Shown piece after piece: positions 34,550-45,995 of a stretch of 64,000 nucleotides of DNA (positions within the stretch are counted from its first letter, which is position 1; each line of letters starts with the position of its first letter). Made by a program: the position numbers and the translations under genes. Below the pieces are notes generated by a model. It had not been told where the DNA came from. It made no database searches and saw nothing but the letters and a program-made list of their open reading frames with translations. The stretch is from Amia ocellicauda (taxonomy: Eukaryota; Chordata; Actinopteri; Amiiformes; Amiidae). The stretch lies in the NCBI RefSeq assembly GCF_036373705.1, contig NC_089863.1, forward strand, positions 7,229,357-7,293,356. The letters run 5' to 3'.

Positions 34550-37500
34550 ATTTTTTTATTGGCAGACGCCCTTATCCAGGGCGACTTACAACATAAGTGC
34601 AATACAAAGTGCAAGAATACAGTTAAGTACAAGGCATCAACATTACAAATTCAAATTTACATTTAAACAAAGCAATTCAAGATATAATACATTTTACAAC
34701 TTCCAATTTATACAGTTAAGTACAGTAAGTGCGGACATACATCCTGGAAAGTAAAGCTAAGTGCTGTCCAGATGTAGGGTCACAGTCAAGGGTTATGGGA
34801 ATGGGAGCAAGGAGGAAATCAATTAATAGTGCAAGAAGCATGATAAAATGCTATGAAGTGCTATCTAACGGGAATTAAAAAGGACTAATTTTACAAGTAC
34901 TGTCTGAAAAGATGTGTTTTGAGTAAGCTCCGGAAGGAGGTCATGGACTGTTTTGACATTGGTGGGAAGGTCGTTTCACCATTTAGGGGCCAGGGATGAA
35001 AAGGAGCGGCTCTGGAGGAAGGAGAGTGGAGAGCAGGTTTAGAGTTAGTCTTCTGGCACTGGAGGAGCGCAGTGGTATGGAGGGGATGTATGGAGAGACG
35101 AGGGTCTGAAGGTAGCTTGGTGCAGTGTGGTTGAGACAGCAGTAGGTGAGGGTCAGTGTCTTGAACTGAATGTGTGCCGGTATTGGGAGCCAGTGGAGGG
35201 AGCGGAGCAGTGGAGTAGCGTGTGCGAATCGGGGCAGAGAGAAAACCAGACAAGCCGCAGAGTTCTGGATGAGCTGGAGCGGCGGGTAGTAGTTGCAGGC
35301 CGGCCGGCCAGAAGGGATTTGCAGTAGTCCAGGCGGAAGAGGACCAGTGATTGGACAAGCAGCTGAGTCGAGTAGTCGGTGAAGAGTGGAAGGATTCGGC
35401 GTATGTTGCTAAGGAAGAATCTACAGGTGCGTGTCAGCGTGGTGATGTGCTGGGTGTAGCAGAGCGCAGGATCGAGGGTGACTCCTAGGTTTTTAGCGGA
35501 AGAAGTAGGAGAGAGTGTGGTGGATTCCAAGGGGATCGAGATGGAGAGATCAGCAGAAGGTGAGGAAGAGTGGGGGAAAAAACAGGAGATCCGATTTAGA
35601 GAGGTTGAACTTGAGGTGGTGCGAGTGCATCCAGGCAGAGATAGCAGACAAACAGGAAGAGATACGAGAGGGGATGAGGCCAGAAGAGGGAAAAGACAGG
35701 AAGATCTGGGCATCGTCAGCATAGAAGTGGTAGGAGAAACCATGGGATGCGATGAGGGGGCCCAGGGAGCGAGTGTAGAGAGAGAACAGGAGGGGGCCCA
35801 GGACGGAGCCTTGGGGTACACCTGTGAGGTGAGATTGGGGGGTGGATGAGGAACCTTGCCATGTCACTTGGTAGGACCGGTCACTGAGGTAGGAGGAGAA
35901 CCAGGTGAGAGCAGTCCCAGAGATTCCAAGGTCAGCGAGGCAGGAGAGGAGGATGAAGTGATCGACGGTGTCAAATGCTGCGGAGAGATCAAGGAGGATG
36001 AGGACTGAGGAGAGGGAGGCCGCCAGAGCACAGCTGAGGGAGTCAGTAACTGCCAGGAGAGCCGTCTCAGTGGAGTGAGCTGTGCGGAAGCTGGATTGCA
36101 GGAGTGAGTGTTGGAACAGAAAGTCAGAGAGCTGACGGTGGACCACCCGCTCGAGAGTCTTTGAGAGGAAGGGGAGTAGGGAGAGAGGGCGGTAGTTCTG
36201 AGGAGAGGTGGTGTCAAGGGTTGGTTTCTTGAGGAGTGGGATGACAGCAGCTTTTTTAAATGCAGAGGGGAAACAGCCAGAGAGAAGTGAGGAGTTGAGG
36301 AGGGAGGAGACCAAGGGGAGAAGATCAGGAGCAGTCGCTTGGAGGAGGCGAGAAGGGAGAGGTTCCAGGGCAAATGTTGTAGGTTTGTGATGTAGAAGGA
36401 GAGAGGAAGCATCAGAGTCTGAGAGAGGGGAGAATGAAGAAAAGGAAGTTTGGTCTGTGGGAGGTTTGGGTGTGATGGGAGAGGAGGGGGACTGTTGAAG
36501 AGCTTGTGGATGTCTGTTTTCTTGGAGCAGAAGAAGGAGGCAAAATCATCAGCAGAGAGAGATGAGGGAGGAGGAGGGGGAGGGGGGGCAAGCAGGAAAG
36601 AGAAGGTGGAGAAGAGATAGCAGGGGTTATTGACAGTGGATTCAAAGGGCGATTGGAAGTAAGATTTCTTGGCTGAGGTGAGTGAGGAGGAGAATGTAGA
36701 CAGTAGAGAGCGGTTGAGTTCAAGGGCAGCTGGGAGTTTGGTCCTTTTCCAACTCCGTTCGGCGGCATACAGACTAGTTTGGGTTGAGCGGAGAACACCA
36801 GAGATCCAAGGCTGAGTAGGAGAGGGATGGGCAGGACGAGACGTGAGAGGACAGAGAGTCAAGGGAGGAGGTGAGGGAGAAGAACAAAGAGGAGGTAGTA
36901 CAGTTGACAGATAGATGGGAAAAACAGTCAATGGAAGGTAAGAGAGTGAGGGCAGTGGAAGCAAGGATGGAGGGGGAGACAGAGTGGAGATTACAGTGGA
37001 AGGTGACAGAGGGAGTGGGTGGGGTGGGGAGGGAGGGGAGGGAAAGAGAGAAGGAGATTAAGTGGTGGTCTGAGATGTCCATGGGTGTCACGGAGAGTGT
37101 TGAAGGGGAGCAGCCTCTAGAGAAGATGAGGTCTAGCTGGCGGCCAGCCCTGTGAGTGGGGGGAGACAGGGAGAGAGAGAAGTTAAAGGAGTGAAGGAGA
37201 CGAAGAAATCCAGCACAGTGGGAAGGATTGGAGAGGTGGATGTTGATATCTCCCAGGAGGATGGTAGGGGAGGACAGCGAGGGGAGGGAGGAGAGAAGAA
37301 AGCCGAGTTCATCCAGGAAGGAGGTGAGTGGACCTGGGGGACAGTAGAGAACTAGAAGGAAGAGGCGAGAGGGAGAGGTGATTTCCACTGCATGGAATTC
37401 AAAGCTGTGGGTCGTGATAGAGGAGAGAGAGGGGGGGACAGAGAAGAGGAGAGCAGGAGCCCTGTTCCTCCTCCCCGCCGGTAAAGCGATGGGAGTGGGA

Positions 37501-37878
37501 TAGGGCAGCAGGGGTGGTTGAGTTGTATGGGGAGATCCATGTCTCGGTTAGAGCGAGGAAATCCAGGGAGTGGTGGGAAGCGAAGGCAGAGATTAAGTCA
37601 GCCTTGTTGGAAGCTGAGTGGCAGTTCCACAGGCCCCTAGAGAGTGGAGTAGAGGCGAGGGAGGAGGAGGGGAGAGGCAGGGAGATGAGGTTTAGAGGGA
37701 TTAGGGAAGCAATGGTGTGCAGGTGCACGCCAAGAAGACGGAGCGAGCAGGATGGGAATCGGAGAGATTGTCATGGCTTCTTGCTGTTGCAGTTGCTGTG
37801 CGGCATCTCCTCACAGTCTTCTCCTCGCTGGAGTCCTGCAGCTAGAGTCCCTGCCCTTTGGAGATGGGGCCCTTGGTA
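34550..37878 (-). mobile_element. Near-complete L2 LINE (endonuclease and reverse transcriptase)
   Basis: A minus-strand non-LTR retrotransposon. The apurinic-type endonuclease spans 37,728-36,774 in two frames and includes SLDFLALTETWISPYNSTTP, LLGDINIH and DISDHHLISF. The reverse transcriptase at 36,314-35,550 keeps motif [14 protein letters not shown], motif [21 protein letters not shown] and the catalytic YADDAQIF. The C-terminal part follows (35,821-35,153) in another frame. The 3' UTR ends in the L2 tail GGCAGACGCCCTTATCCAGG next to a TAA repeat. Several frameshifts make it inactive, but the domains are well preserved. Its 5' end at about 37,878 abuts DIRS-type debris. The G-rich plus strand gives many spurious open frames. 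Confidence 0.88.
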
Positions 37879-38170
37879 ACATGAAATGGAGACAGCACTT
37901 AACTCGCTTAGGCATTTTGCAGAGGTGATTGCCAGCAAGAACACAGTCTTAAGTGACACTAGCTTCAGCTCAGCTGAGTTCAGTGTCTCAAATGGCACTT
38001 GGGAAAGTGCATCCTGCATTACAACAAGGTGCCATGCAGGCAGTGAAGTTGGGCGAGCAGGTCGTAGCCATTGAGTTCAGTTCAGAAACTGCACAGCCAG
38101 GAAATGAGACCCAGGGGCCTCGCCATCAGTCCGGACATGACATGCGGAGATGCCTGCCAAATACACTTTG
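37879..38170 (-). pseudogene. DIRS/Ngaro-type tyrosine recombinase fragment
   Basis: The minus strand reads FETLNSAELKLVSLKTVFLL, then AITSAKCLSELSAVSIS. This matches the conserved start of the catalytic domain of DIRS/Ngaro-type tyrosine recombinases (LKTvFLLAlTSAkR..EL.AL). The catalytic Arg usually found after TSAK is Cys here, and stops lie upstream, so the fragment is dead. The L2 element inserted next to it. Confidence 0.6.
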
Positions 38171-39020
38171 AGCGTATTCGGACTGTGTTATTAATAGAGT
38201 TATAGGGCTGTCCTAAAATGTATTAGAAATTAATGAAAGCTTAGGTAGGAGACAGTATAGGGTTTTAAAGTAGCTACATTTACTAAATTAACAACTGTAC
38301 TTAATTATTACAAGGCAGTGTGACGGTGCTTTAGTGAAAACATAAATCATATATTTGAATTATTATTCTTAAGCACTAACAGTAAACATCCGTTAACAAT
38401 TCCATCAGAAGGAGCAGTTTACTGATTTAATAGACAAGAGCATGAGCTAATTTGGGAAATGCAAAATTAGAGAGAAGGCTTTAACAAATATGAATAACAC
38501 CAAAAAATCTAAGAAACAATAATAACAAATATATATATTATTAAGGACTTTTGCATAATCTCTCTAACTTATCTTAATTCTACATGTGTTTTATACTGAA
38601 TGTACTTTTCTGCTTAGCTTTAACTTTAAAACCATGTCCTGTCTGTAGTGATCTGTACAAAGCCTGTTGGGAACCTTAACCTTTGTTGTATTGCCTACTT
38701 CAAATAAACCATTTACACATTTGCCTGCACAATATACATTATAAAGCAAACATTATTATTATTAATGAGTGTTATTCTATCTTTTGGAATTGCTCTCAAA
38801 TTAGCCTGCCCCACTTAATTGTTTGCAAGGAACCTTGGTAAAAGGTTCTAATAAGAACCTTAAGGGTTCCTCCACAGTATCAACCCTGGGAATCCAAAAA
38901 GGCTATTAGAACCTTCACTTCTTAGTTTACTTCTTAGAGAGTACTGTAATTGTATAAGAAAAAATACCATTTACCATAATCTTTCATTAATTTATGTTCG
39001 CTCTCGTATTAATATTAAAA
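38171..39020. other. No recognised feature
   Basis: AT-rich DNA. I see no gene or clear repeat. Confidence 0.4.
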
Positions 39021-39029
39021 TGCTGTGGC

Positions 39030-39185
39030 TGTGTTCACGACACTTCTCTGCGGCGGGAGTGCAGACGGGAGTCTGTGCGTGACGTCACGGTATGCGCAGA
39101 CGGAGTGTGCACAGCTGCGTCAGCGCAGCTGCAGTCTGGGCAGAACAGTGTGTGTCGGAGCTGAGAGGTCAGTCCTGATGAAGAG
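39030..39185. promoter_or_regulatory. CpG-rich patch with a perfect CRE site
   Basis: A sharply GC- and CpG-rich 155-bp stretch in AT-rich DNA. It contains the CREB/ATF palindrome TGACGTCA at 39,080-39,087, several CTGCGTCAGCGCAGCTGCAG-like short inverted repeats, and GCGCAGA motifs. It lies about 1.1 kb upstream of zinc-finger exon 1 of copy B and could be an upstream promoter or a non-coding first exon. The direction is unknown. Confidence 0.4.
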
Positions 39186-39299
39186 GAAGATCCTGCTGCA
39201 CCAGCTTCACACTTCACAGTGTAATCAGATTGTAATCAATTGGCCATTTAATCAGTTCATATCACGTTAAGTAGCTTTACGATGCTTTAATACATTTTC

Positions 39300-40200
39300 A
39301 TTTGTATAACGTTTTATTCCTGGACACGTTAAATATTAACGTACTGATCAAATTAATTACAACTTTTTTGGTGTACAATATTATATTTACAATGGTTTTG
39401 AATCTACATTAAATGTGTGATTTGAAAGAAATACATATTTTGTATGTATTATTACGGATTTCCTTGCCAGGTGTGCAACTTACAAATGCACATAATACGT
39501 GAAAATTGATTTAATGCATACGTACACCACTAACACATGCATGATATTTTATTATTGAACTGACAATCTTTAAAATATTGTATTTCTGTTGGTCTTTGCC
39601 ATATCTAACATGAAATTCTAGAACTTAATGACATGACTGAAGGGCGATTCGTATCCACACCCCCTGACTAGGTGGCGCTGCCCATGCAGGGAGCCCTGTC
39701 TCTGGCAGAAACACGTCTTTGCAGGTAGAAGGTAGTTTGACCTCTTTGTTATTTACGATGAGCATCTTGGAAACAATGTCAAACAGTATGTTTTAAGTGT
39801 TTGCGCCCTAATCCATGTATTGACCTATGAACTATTACCTATAATGATATATTCAGTTTTGCTAGCTTTTAAGATAACATAGTAATTACGTGTCAATTAT
39901 AACCAGATATTTGCCTCTCACTTTTAGTATGGCGTCAGAGCAAGTTTGTCATCTTGACTCACTGCTCCTCTCCGCGCTGTAATAAAGGCATTGCAATGAG
40001 CGCTGCAACCTGATTGAAGGCCGAGTTTCTTCCACGCCAGCAGAACAGCAGCCACTTCACCCTCAGAGCGGGACTACAGCCGGGCCTACAGCCGGGCCAG
40101 TCCGCCGCTGCGCGCCGCCCCTTTTGCGTTGCACTGGGGACTGACTTTACTACGTAGCTGGGGATGGTGCTGATATAGTACCGTCCTAGCAAGTGCGCAG
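39300..40200. other. No recognised gene; upstream region of copy B
   Basis: AT-rich to about 39,950, then GC-rich approaching exon 1 of copy B. The upstream part does not match the copy A upstream region. Confidence 0.4.
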
Positions 40201-40291
40201 CTGCGTACAGAGCCCCGTACTGACTGCGAGTGCGCTGCCATTGACCAGAGACCCGGAGAAAGACACTGAGCCGCCCAGCAGCCCGAGCAGC

Positions 40292-40532
40292 ATGTCTCTG
40301 TCCCAGCGCTTCACACAGCGCCTGTCCTCGGCTCTGGCCGAGCTGATGAGAGCCGCTCAGTGTGCGGCGCGGAAGGCGCTGGCAGAGACGCTGGCGGAGC
40401 ACCGAGAGGAGATGAGCCGAAGGCGGCGAGAGACCGAGAGGCTGCGCTGGAGGCTGCGGGAGCTGCGGGCGGCGAAGCGGAGTTTGAGAAGCGGCGGACA
40501 CGGAGGAGGAGAGACCCCGGGAGCTGCCCTAG
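40292..40532 (+). CDS. First coding exon of zinc-finger gene copy B
   Basis: It encodes the same 80 residues as the copy A first exon (MSLSQRFTQRLSS...), an Arg/Glu/Ala-rich probable coiled coil with EEMSRRRRETERLRWRLREL in the middle. The exon ends CTAG|GTAACT in phase 1 and joins in frame to 53,084 across a 12.5-kb intron, giving a Gly at the junction. The upstream DNA (40,060-40,290) is CpG-rich and promoter-like. By analogy with other fish poly-finger genes, this exon would provide a protein-interaction module ahead of the DNA-binding fingers. An intermediate exon cannot be ruled out, but the phases fit without one. Confidence 0.75.
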
Positions 40533-41084
40533 GTAACTTGTTCATTGTGTTCATGTCCGCTGGTTAAAGAGACGCGATGCGCAGACGCGATGGGCTGGAT
40601 CTTATTCTGTGACGCATCTGTGCGGCTTCTCATCAGGGCTGAAAATGCGCATCCGCACGATATGTCCGCTCGTTTCATATTAAAAGCGCTTGTAAAATAA
40701 TGAACACGAAGAAAACGAAAGCAATATCGGCGCGCCTGCGCAGTGAAGTGCGCTGCTCTGTATTTCCTCAGACAGACAGTCCGCTCAGCGACACAGTGAT
40801 GTAACGTGATATTGTAATGTGATATTGGCTGCTTAACAGTCGTGCAGGGAGATCGATGGAGTATGTCATACTGACATGCCATGCAGTCTTTTAGTGGAAT
40901 AATAGTTTATTCCCCTGTGTAGCTCAGTTCTCTGGTAAATCACTTACTTATACTTCTTGCTTTTGCAATGCTAGTACTCGTGTTCTTTATTTTTATTTCC
41001 ACCACGCCCCCTTCACCTTAGTAACTATGACTTCACATCTTGTCTGCACTTATTAGCTATTACAATCTAGGATGTAGGACTTAT

Positions 41085-41235
41085 TTTGTTTACTGTGTAT
41101 TTTCCTTTACAATTTGTACCTTGTAATTGCATTATGCTTTGAACTGTACTGTATTATTGCACTTCTGTATTGTTCTTATATTTTGTAAGTCGCCTTGGAT
41201 AAGGGTGTCTGCTAATAAATATGAATAATAATAGT
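41085..41235 (+). repeat. L2-type LINE 3' end, plus orientation
   Basis: It ends TAAGTCGCCTTGGATAAGGG and TGTCTGCTAATAAATA, the plus-strand form of the L2 tail seen elsewhere in minus orientation. The upstream TGTATTATTGCACTTCTGTA also fits. Confidence 0.7.
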
Positions 41236-41339
41236 TTGTATAAACCTCTTTGAAATTCTCATTTAGAACATTTGCCCAAATAATAAAAATGGCACTGAGC
41301 ACTTACCATTTCAGTGAGAGGGGTGAGCCTGTTTTGACG

Positions 41340-41935
41340 AGGAAAGCCTTGCAATGTCAGGGACGAGGGAAGTGAGCTTCAAGCAACTTCTCCTGTTCAG
41401 CACAGGACAGATCCTCGGGTATTCCCGTGACATCAACAGTAAAGGGGTTCCTGATCCACTTCAGTGTGGCCTCTACTGGAAAATACTCTGAGAACCGTTC
41501 TTCCAGTGACAAGAGGTGCACAACAATCACATCACAAACTGCAGCATCAAGTGCCACACCATGTGTGTGCAGATGGTTCTTCAGAGTTGGATCATTTTAT
41601 TAAAACGGCTGCAGTTTTTCCTTAATAGCAGTGATTTTGTCAGACTCATCAAAATTTGTTAAAGAGAGTCCCTGCAGTCCCATATTCAGCTCATTCAAAT
41701 GTGAGAATATATCAGCCAGGTAGGCTAATTGTACCAGCCATACTGGATCATCAAAAAGGAGATTTCTGGTCATGCAGAGACATCTGTACCTCGGAGTGCA
41801 GTTCAAAGAGCCTTGTCCCCTTGATAACCATCTCACTTCAGTATGTAGCAAAAGCTGCACATGTTCACTGCCCATTTCATTATAAAGCACACTGAACAGA
41901 TGTGAATTCATTGGTCAGACTTTGATAAAATTCAC
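41340..41935 (-). pseudogene. hAT transposase-derived (ZBED5/SCAND3-like) fragment
   Basis: Two minus-strand frames form one broken protein. The first (41,911-41,600) reads NEMGSEHVQLLLHTEVRWLS, then LVQLAYLADIFSHLNELNMG and LSLTNFDESDKITAIKEKL. The second (41,557-41,357) reads EERFSEYFPVE and KWIRNPF. This order and these motifs are those of hAT-related transposases and the vertebrate proteins derived from them (ZBED5, SCAND3, FAM200). A frameshift and internal losses separate the frames, and the dimerisation domain is missing. It lies in the copy B intron. Confidence 0.75.
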
Positions 41936-42051
41936 TACTTTGACAGCAGTCTTTTCTTGACTGCTAGTGCCTCGCAGTGGATGCTGCAGTGCATCCACTT
42001 CATATCCAGAGCGATGTCTCTAATCCATGCAACTACACCGCTGTGATGGCC

Positions 42052-42129
42052 TAATGCCGTTTACTTTAAAATATGTTGTTCGCTTGCAGCTAATGCCATT
42101 TACTGTAAAATATGTTGTTCGCTTGCACA
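42052..42129. repeat. Tandem duplication, two 39-bp units
   Basis: TAATGCCGTTTACTTTAAAA..GTTCGCTTGCAGC is repeated immediately with two or three changes. No longer array is present. Confidence 0.85.
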
Positions 42130-44636
42130 TATCCAAACTACAATCATAATAATAATCGTAAACATAATTATTATTAGCCCTACTGTTATAATGATGATGA
42201 TGATAATAATGTGTTTACTGTTATTATTCCGTACAATAACAGGGAAGGGATTAAGTATGTTAACCACTAAGCCTATATAGTTATGTCTGTATAGTTATAT
42301 ATATATATATTTTATTTTTCAAATAAACCTTCATCTTTAATAATGGATTACATAATTCCATCCTTATTCTACAAAACTGAATGTTGTGATGACTGCTGTA
42401 CAAATCTTTGTATAAACATTATTACCTATAATTTCCCAAAAGTTAAAACCAAAATGGCACTGCTCTAATGCAAATTCTATCGCCCAATACACTTATGCTG
42501 TAAAACCTTTTTAACTAGAGCAAATATGTATAATTTGTTCAGTACAAAGCATTGGCTTTGTTACCACATACAATTTTAGAACTAGTTTTCACACAATTCC
42601 CATATACAAATACACCATTATTAGTATTATTCAGTGTGTACCTACTTACAGTTACATTGAAACATTACATATCATTTCACATTTCAGTCATACAGCCAAA
42701 CAGCACAATTCTCTAAATCCAGTAGTCATTCTATTAAACTATGGAAAGGATAGTTAATGAAATACCCATAGTCCCACCAGACTGTATCCTTCAGTTGTGC
42801 TTATTTAAAAGATTTAAAATACGTTGGAGTTGTATGACTATTCGTGTTTCCTTTTAATCTATTTCCATATTATTTCTTCAGGCCTTTCTCAATTTTTTTT
42901 CTGAAAGATAAAATTGTTATGTTCCACACCCATGGATAAATTAATTGTTAATGCTCTGTCCATCTATTCCTGGACATCGCCACCCTCCTGTTGTCTGTTG
43001 GAATCAGCAGAGTTAGTTTCTTTTATTACTTTCACAATAGTATGGTATGCGTCCCCCTCCCTCCTCCTCACGCACACTGGCAACAGTGGCCATGAGGACG
43101 CATTATGGGCAACACCACTAAGAGCAGAGGCCAATGCGAGAGTGGAGAATATGCACTTTGATGTGTCATGGCATGGCATGAACCTGTGGGAGAAATGCAA
43201 GAGAGATTCATTGTTGCTGGTTCCTGCGAAGACCGATAATAGTACTTATTTTTCTATTCGTCTGTATCAGCATCAGTATTAGCATTTGTAATGTAACTAT
43301 TCTTATTTATTTATGGACATTACTGTTGGTCGACACTTTTGCTCTTTTTGTAGTAGAACACTTGCATTTACTTATAAGGCAGCTCTCTTATCTATCTCTC
43401 AATTTTTAAAACCTTTTTTCTTCCTCTGTGAAAGTGTTTTCTGACAGACGAGCAGGAAGAGCTCAGGTCACCGACAGTTTCACACCCCTACCCCCCCTTT
43501 TCTGGGGGGTGGATCCCTTCCTGATTGATAGGACTATTTCTATATTGCTATGACTATATTGCTAAAAGTGGCAGCACATTTTTTCTCACGCATCAAACTC
43601 TCTTTTTCCAGGTTCTCAAGCCTGATCAACTTAAGTTAACATCGCTCTGCATCCTAACAACTGTTCTTTCTCCTATTCCTAATTTCTTACAAGAAAATTC
43701 AAGTTATATTGATCAATTTGTATTACTATTTATACATATATTTCACTCCATTATTAATTAAAATATATACTTAACAAAATATCTTCGGAAAATAAGCCTT
43801 TTCATTGATTTCAATAATGATTCCCAGGTACCTCAGGAAAACAAATTTTCAAAAATGTGTTCAGTCAGTGATTTCCCCAACGAAGAGACTGCATGGGCAC
43901 TAAGACTGTCCGCCTGTGTGGCTCGTAAGTCTTTATTGTGTCAACTTCCTCTTATTGAAGTCCAATCTACACCAGTACAGGTACAGAAGAACTGTTCCAG
44001 ATTTAACTGATCAATAGTTTATTTCTTACCTACTCAGTGTATTTAGGGATCTCGTGTTATTTCTGGGGATTTCAAAAACTCTTCATTGTGGAACTTATAG
44101 CTACCAAATGACCACATTTTTAATTTCCTGGAGCACCTGGTTATCTATTTATCCATATCTAGGAAACCTTCACCAAATTTTTGCAGTTTGTAAAACCTAT
44201 TCTAATAATATTTTTGATTTTTCCTATTCTCCTTTAAATTTGATTTATTGATTGATTTGGCTCACTTTTATACTTCTATAGTATCCTTAAAATTCTTACC
44301 CTTTGACTACTTCACTCATCTTAAGTCCAGGGTCTAATTTTAACTTTTATTTCAGGTATTTTATGCTAGGCACTAATAACCAAACATTTCTGAAAATTAG
44401 ACTATAATATGTCACTATACTGTTTGCATTCTCCTGCCTGGATTTGACATCAGGCTGTCTGTCTCATATTTCCTGTTTTCACAGGCTGTCAGGTCTGTCA
44501 GTCTCTCTGCGTGGTGCTGCTCATGTGGATTCCAGCCTTTCGTTTCCTATAATTTGACTTTATAGAATTTGTCCATAATATGATTTTTAACATACAAATC
44601 CTTGTCCTTCTGGGTCTTAGAGGACACCATGACTAT

Positions 44637-44675
<39 letters not shown>

Positions 44676-45580
44676 TTTTTGATCTATTTATGTAGTGTTT
44701 GTTTATTATGTATTACTTTAACATTATTCTTATAATAGAATATATTATTTATTTATTATTTATGATGCCTTATGCACTCTGTATACAGTTAAATGTTTAG
44801 ATCCTCATTAATCTGTTGTTAAAACATTAACTGCGTAATTTTAAATATAATTCTGAAATTATTTGTTAATCTGTTCTTAGTCTTATTCTGGGCTATGCAC
44901 AATATAAAAATACAATTTACATTGTATTTACCTTATTTCTGTTATTTATTTATTAAGCTTCTTATTATTTAGAATAAGATGTAAAATAATCTCTCAATTA
45001 TTTCACTACTTTTAGGTTTTCTTGATCCATAATGATACATTTTTTCTCTAAATTCTTATTATTCTGACAAAGAATTAAATAAACTTTGTCGCCTTTTATC
45101 TTGTTTTTACCTGGAAGTTCAGTCAGGATTTCACTCTGTCTTTACCATTTTAAGTTTAACATTTTTAAACTTCTCTTGTAGGAATTCACATACAGACATG
45201 TCTTGTAATGCCATTATGTCAATCCTGTCTTTTGCCAGCGATGGGGCTAATCGTTGGTCTTACAGTATCTCGGGTTCGGTTTGGCTATTGACCGCCACTA
45301 ACACTGGCCTTAGCATACAAGGATTTCCTTGCGTAACATAGGACTCAGTAGGCCTTGCCATTCCATTCAGTTCCCTTGCCATCAATCCCCGCAGATCTGT
45401 CTCAACCTGGAGTTCTCTATACTGAGAACCTCTGCTGCGCAGTCAATAACACACAACACACATAACAAACAAACTGTACAGTCACACATTTACTCTTTAT
45501 CCTCTGTGCCTCTCGTACTATATAAGTTCAATTTTAAATGACACTCTGAGAGCCCATAAAAAATCTAATCTAAATATACA
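42130..45580. other. Intronic DNA, no gene recognised
   Basis: AT-rich with a TTTA tetranucleotide microsatellite at about 44,634-44,680. A pyrimidine-biased plus strand from about 43,320 to 45,130 may belong to an old repeat that I cannot name. The frame at 42,914-43,282 has no known motif. Confidence 0.4.
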
Positions 45581-45582
45581 GG

Positions 45583-45938
45583 GTGTTTGTGGTGGTCTTC
45601 CTGAGGAGGGGGGTTATCATGGAAGCAGGTGTTTTCCTGTTATGGCATACAAACTGCCCAATCTCACAGTTTTCTTTAACGATGGAAGATGAAGTAATCA
45701 ATCACTATAATGTAACATATTCAGCCTTCAGAGAAGAACAGAAAACCACAAACAAACACTAAGTAAACTGGTAACTGTGGGCTATTTATCTGTTTGGGTG
45801 TTCCTCTTATCATAATAAACAGAAGTCAAAGTGGAGAGAAGAATGTATAGAGGGTAGGACCTGAACAACTGCCTGTCGCTAGCTCGATAAATCTAATTTG
45901 CTCAGTCTGCATACTATTATTAATATAAAACATTAATA
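45583..45938 (-). mobile_element. LTR fragment, inverted relative of 58,270
   Basis: The reverse complement matches 58,270-58,620 over about 350 bp. Shared blocks include GGAAGACCACCACAAAC, GCCATAACAGGAAAACACCT, CTTATTATCATAAGAGG-like and CGAGCTAGCGACAGGCAGTT. It stops where the 58-kb copy continues into its TATA-box part, so only the U3-like half is present. Confidence 0.65.
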
Positions 45939-45949
45939 CCGGCTCTTCA

Positions 45950-45991
45950 GTGACAATTCTGTCATTGTCCAAATATTTATGGACCTAACTG
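45950..45991. mobile_element. Tc1-like terminal repeat scrap
   Basis: GTCCAAATATTTATGGACCTAACTG matches the extreme end of the Tc1-like elements at 5,990 and 56,682. It is followed by TA, the expected target dinucleotide. Confidence 0.6.
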
Positions 45992-45995
45992 TATC

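Noticed and set aside
35478-37879. Several long plus-strand open frames rich in Glu, Arg and Gly
   Set aside because: They are the antisense of the L2 LINE, whose minus-strand frames carry real endonuclease and reverse-transcriptase motifs.
43320-45130. Pyrimidine-biased block that might be an unknown retroelement
   Set aside because: No coding motif, no terminal repeats and no second copy in the window, so no feature could be supported.
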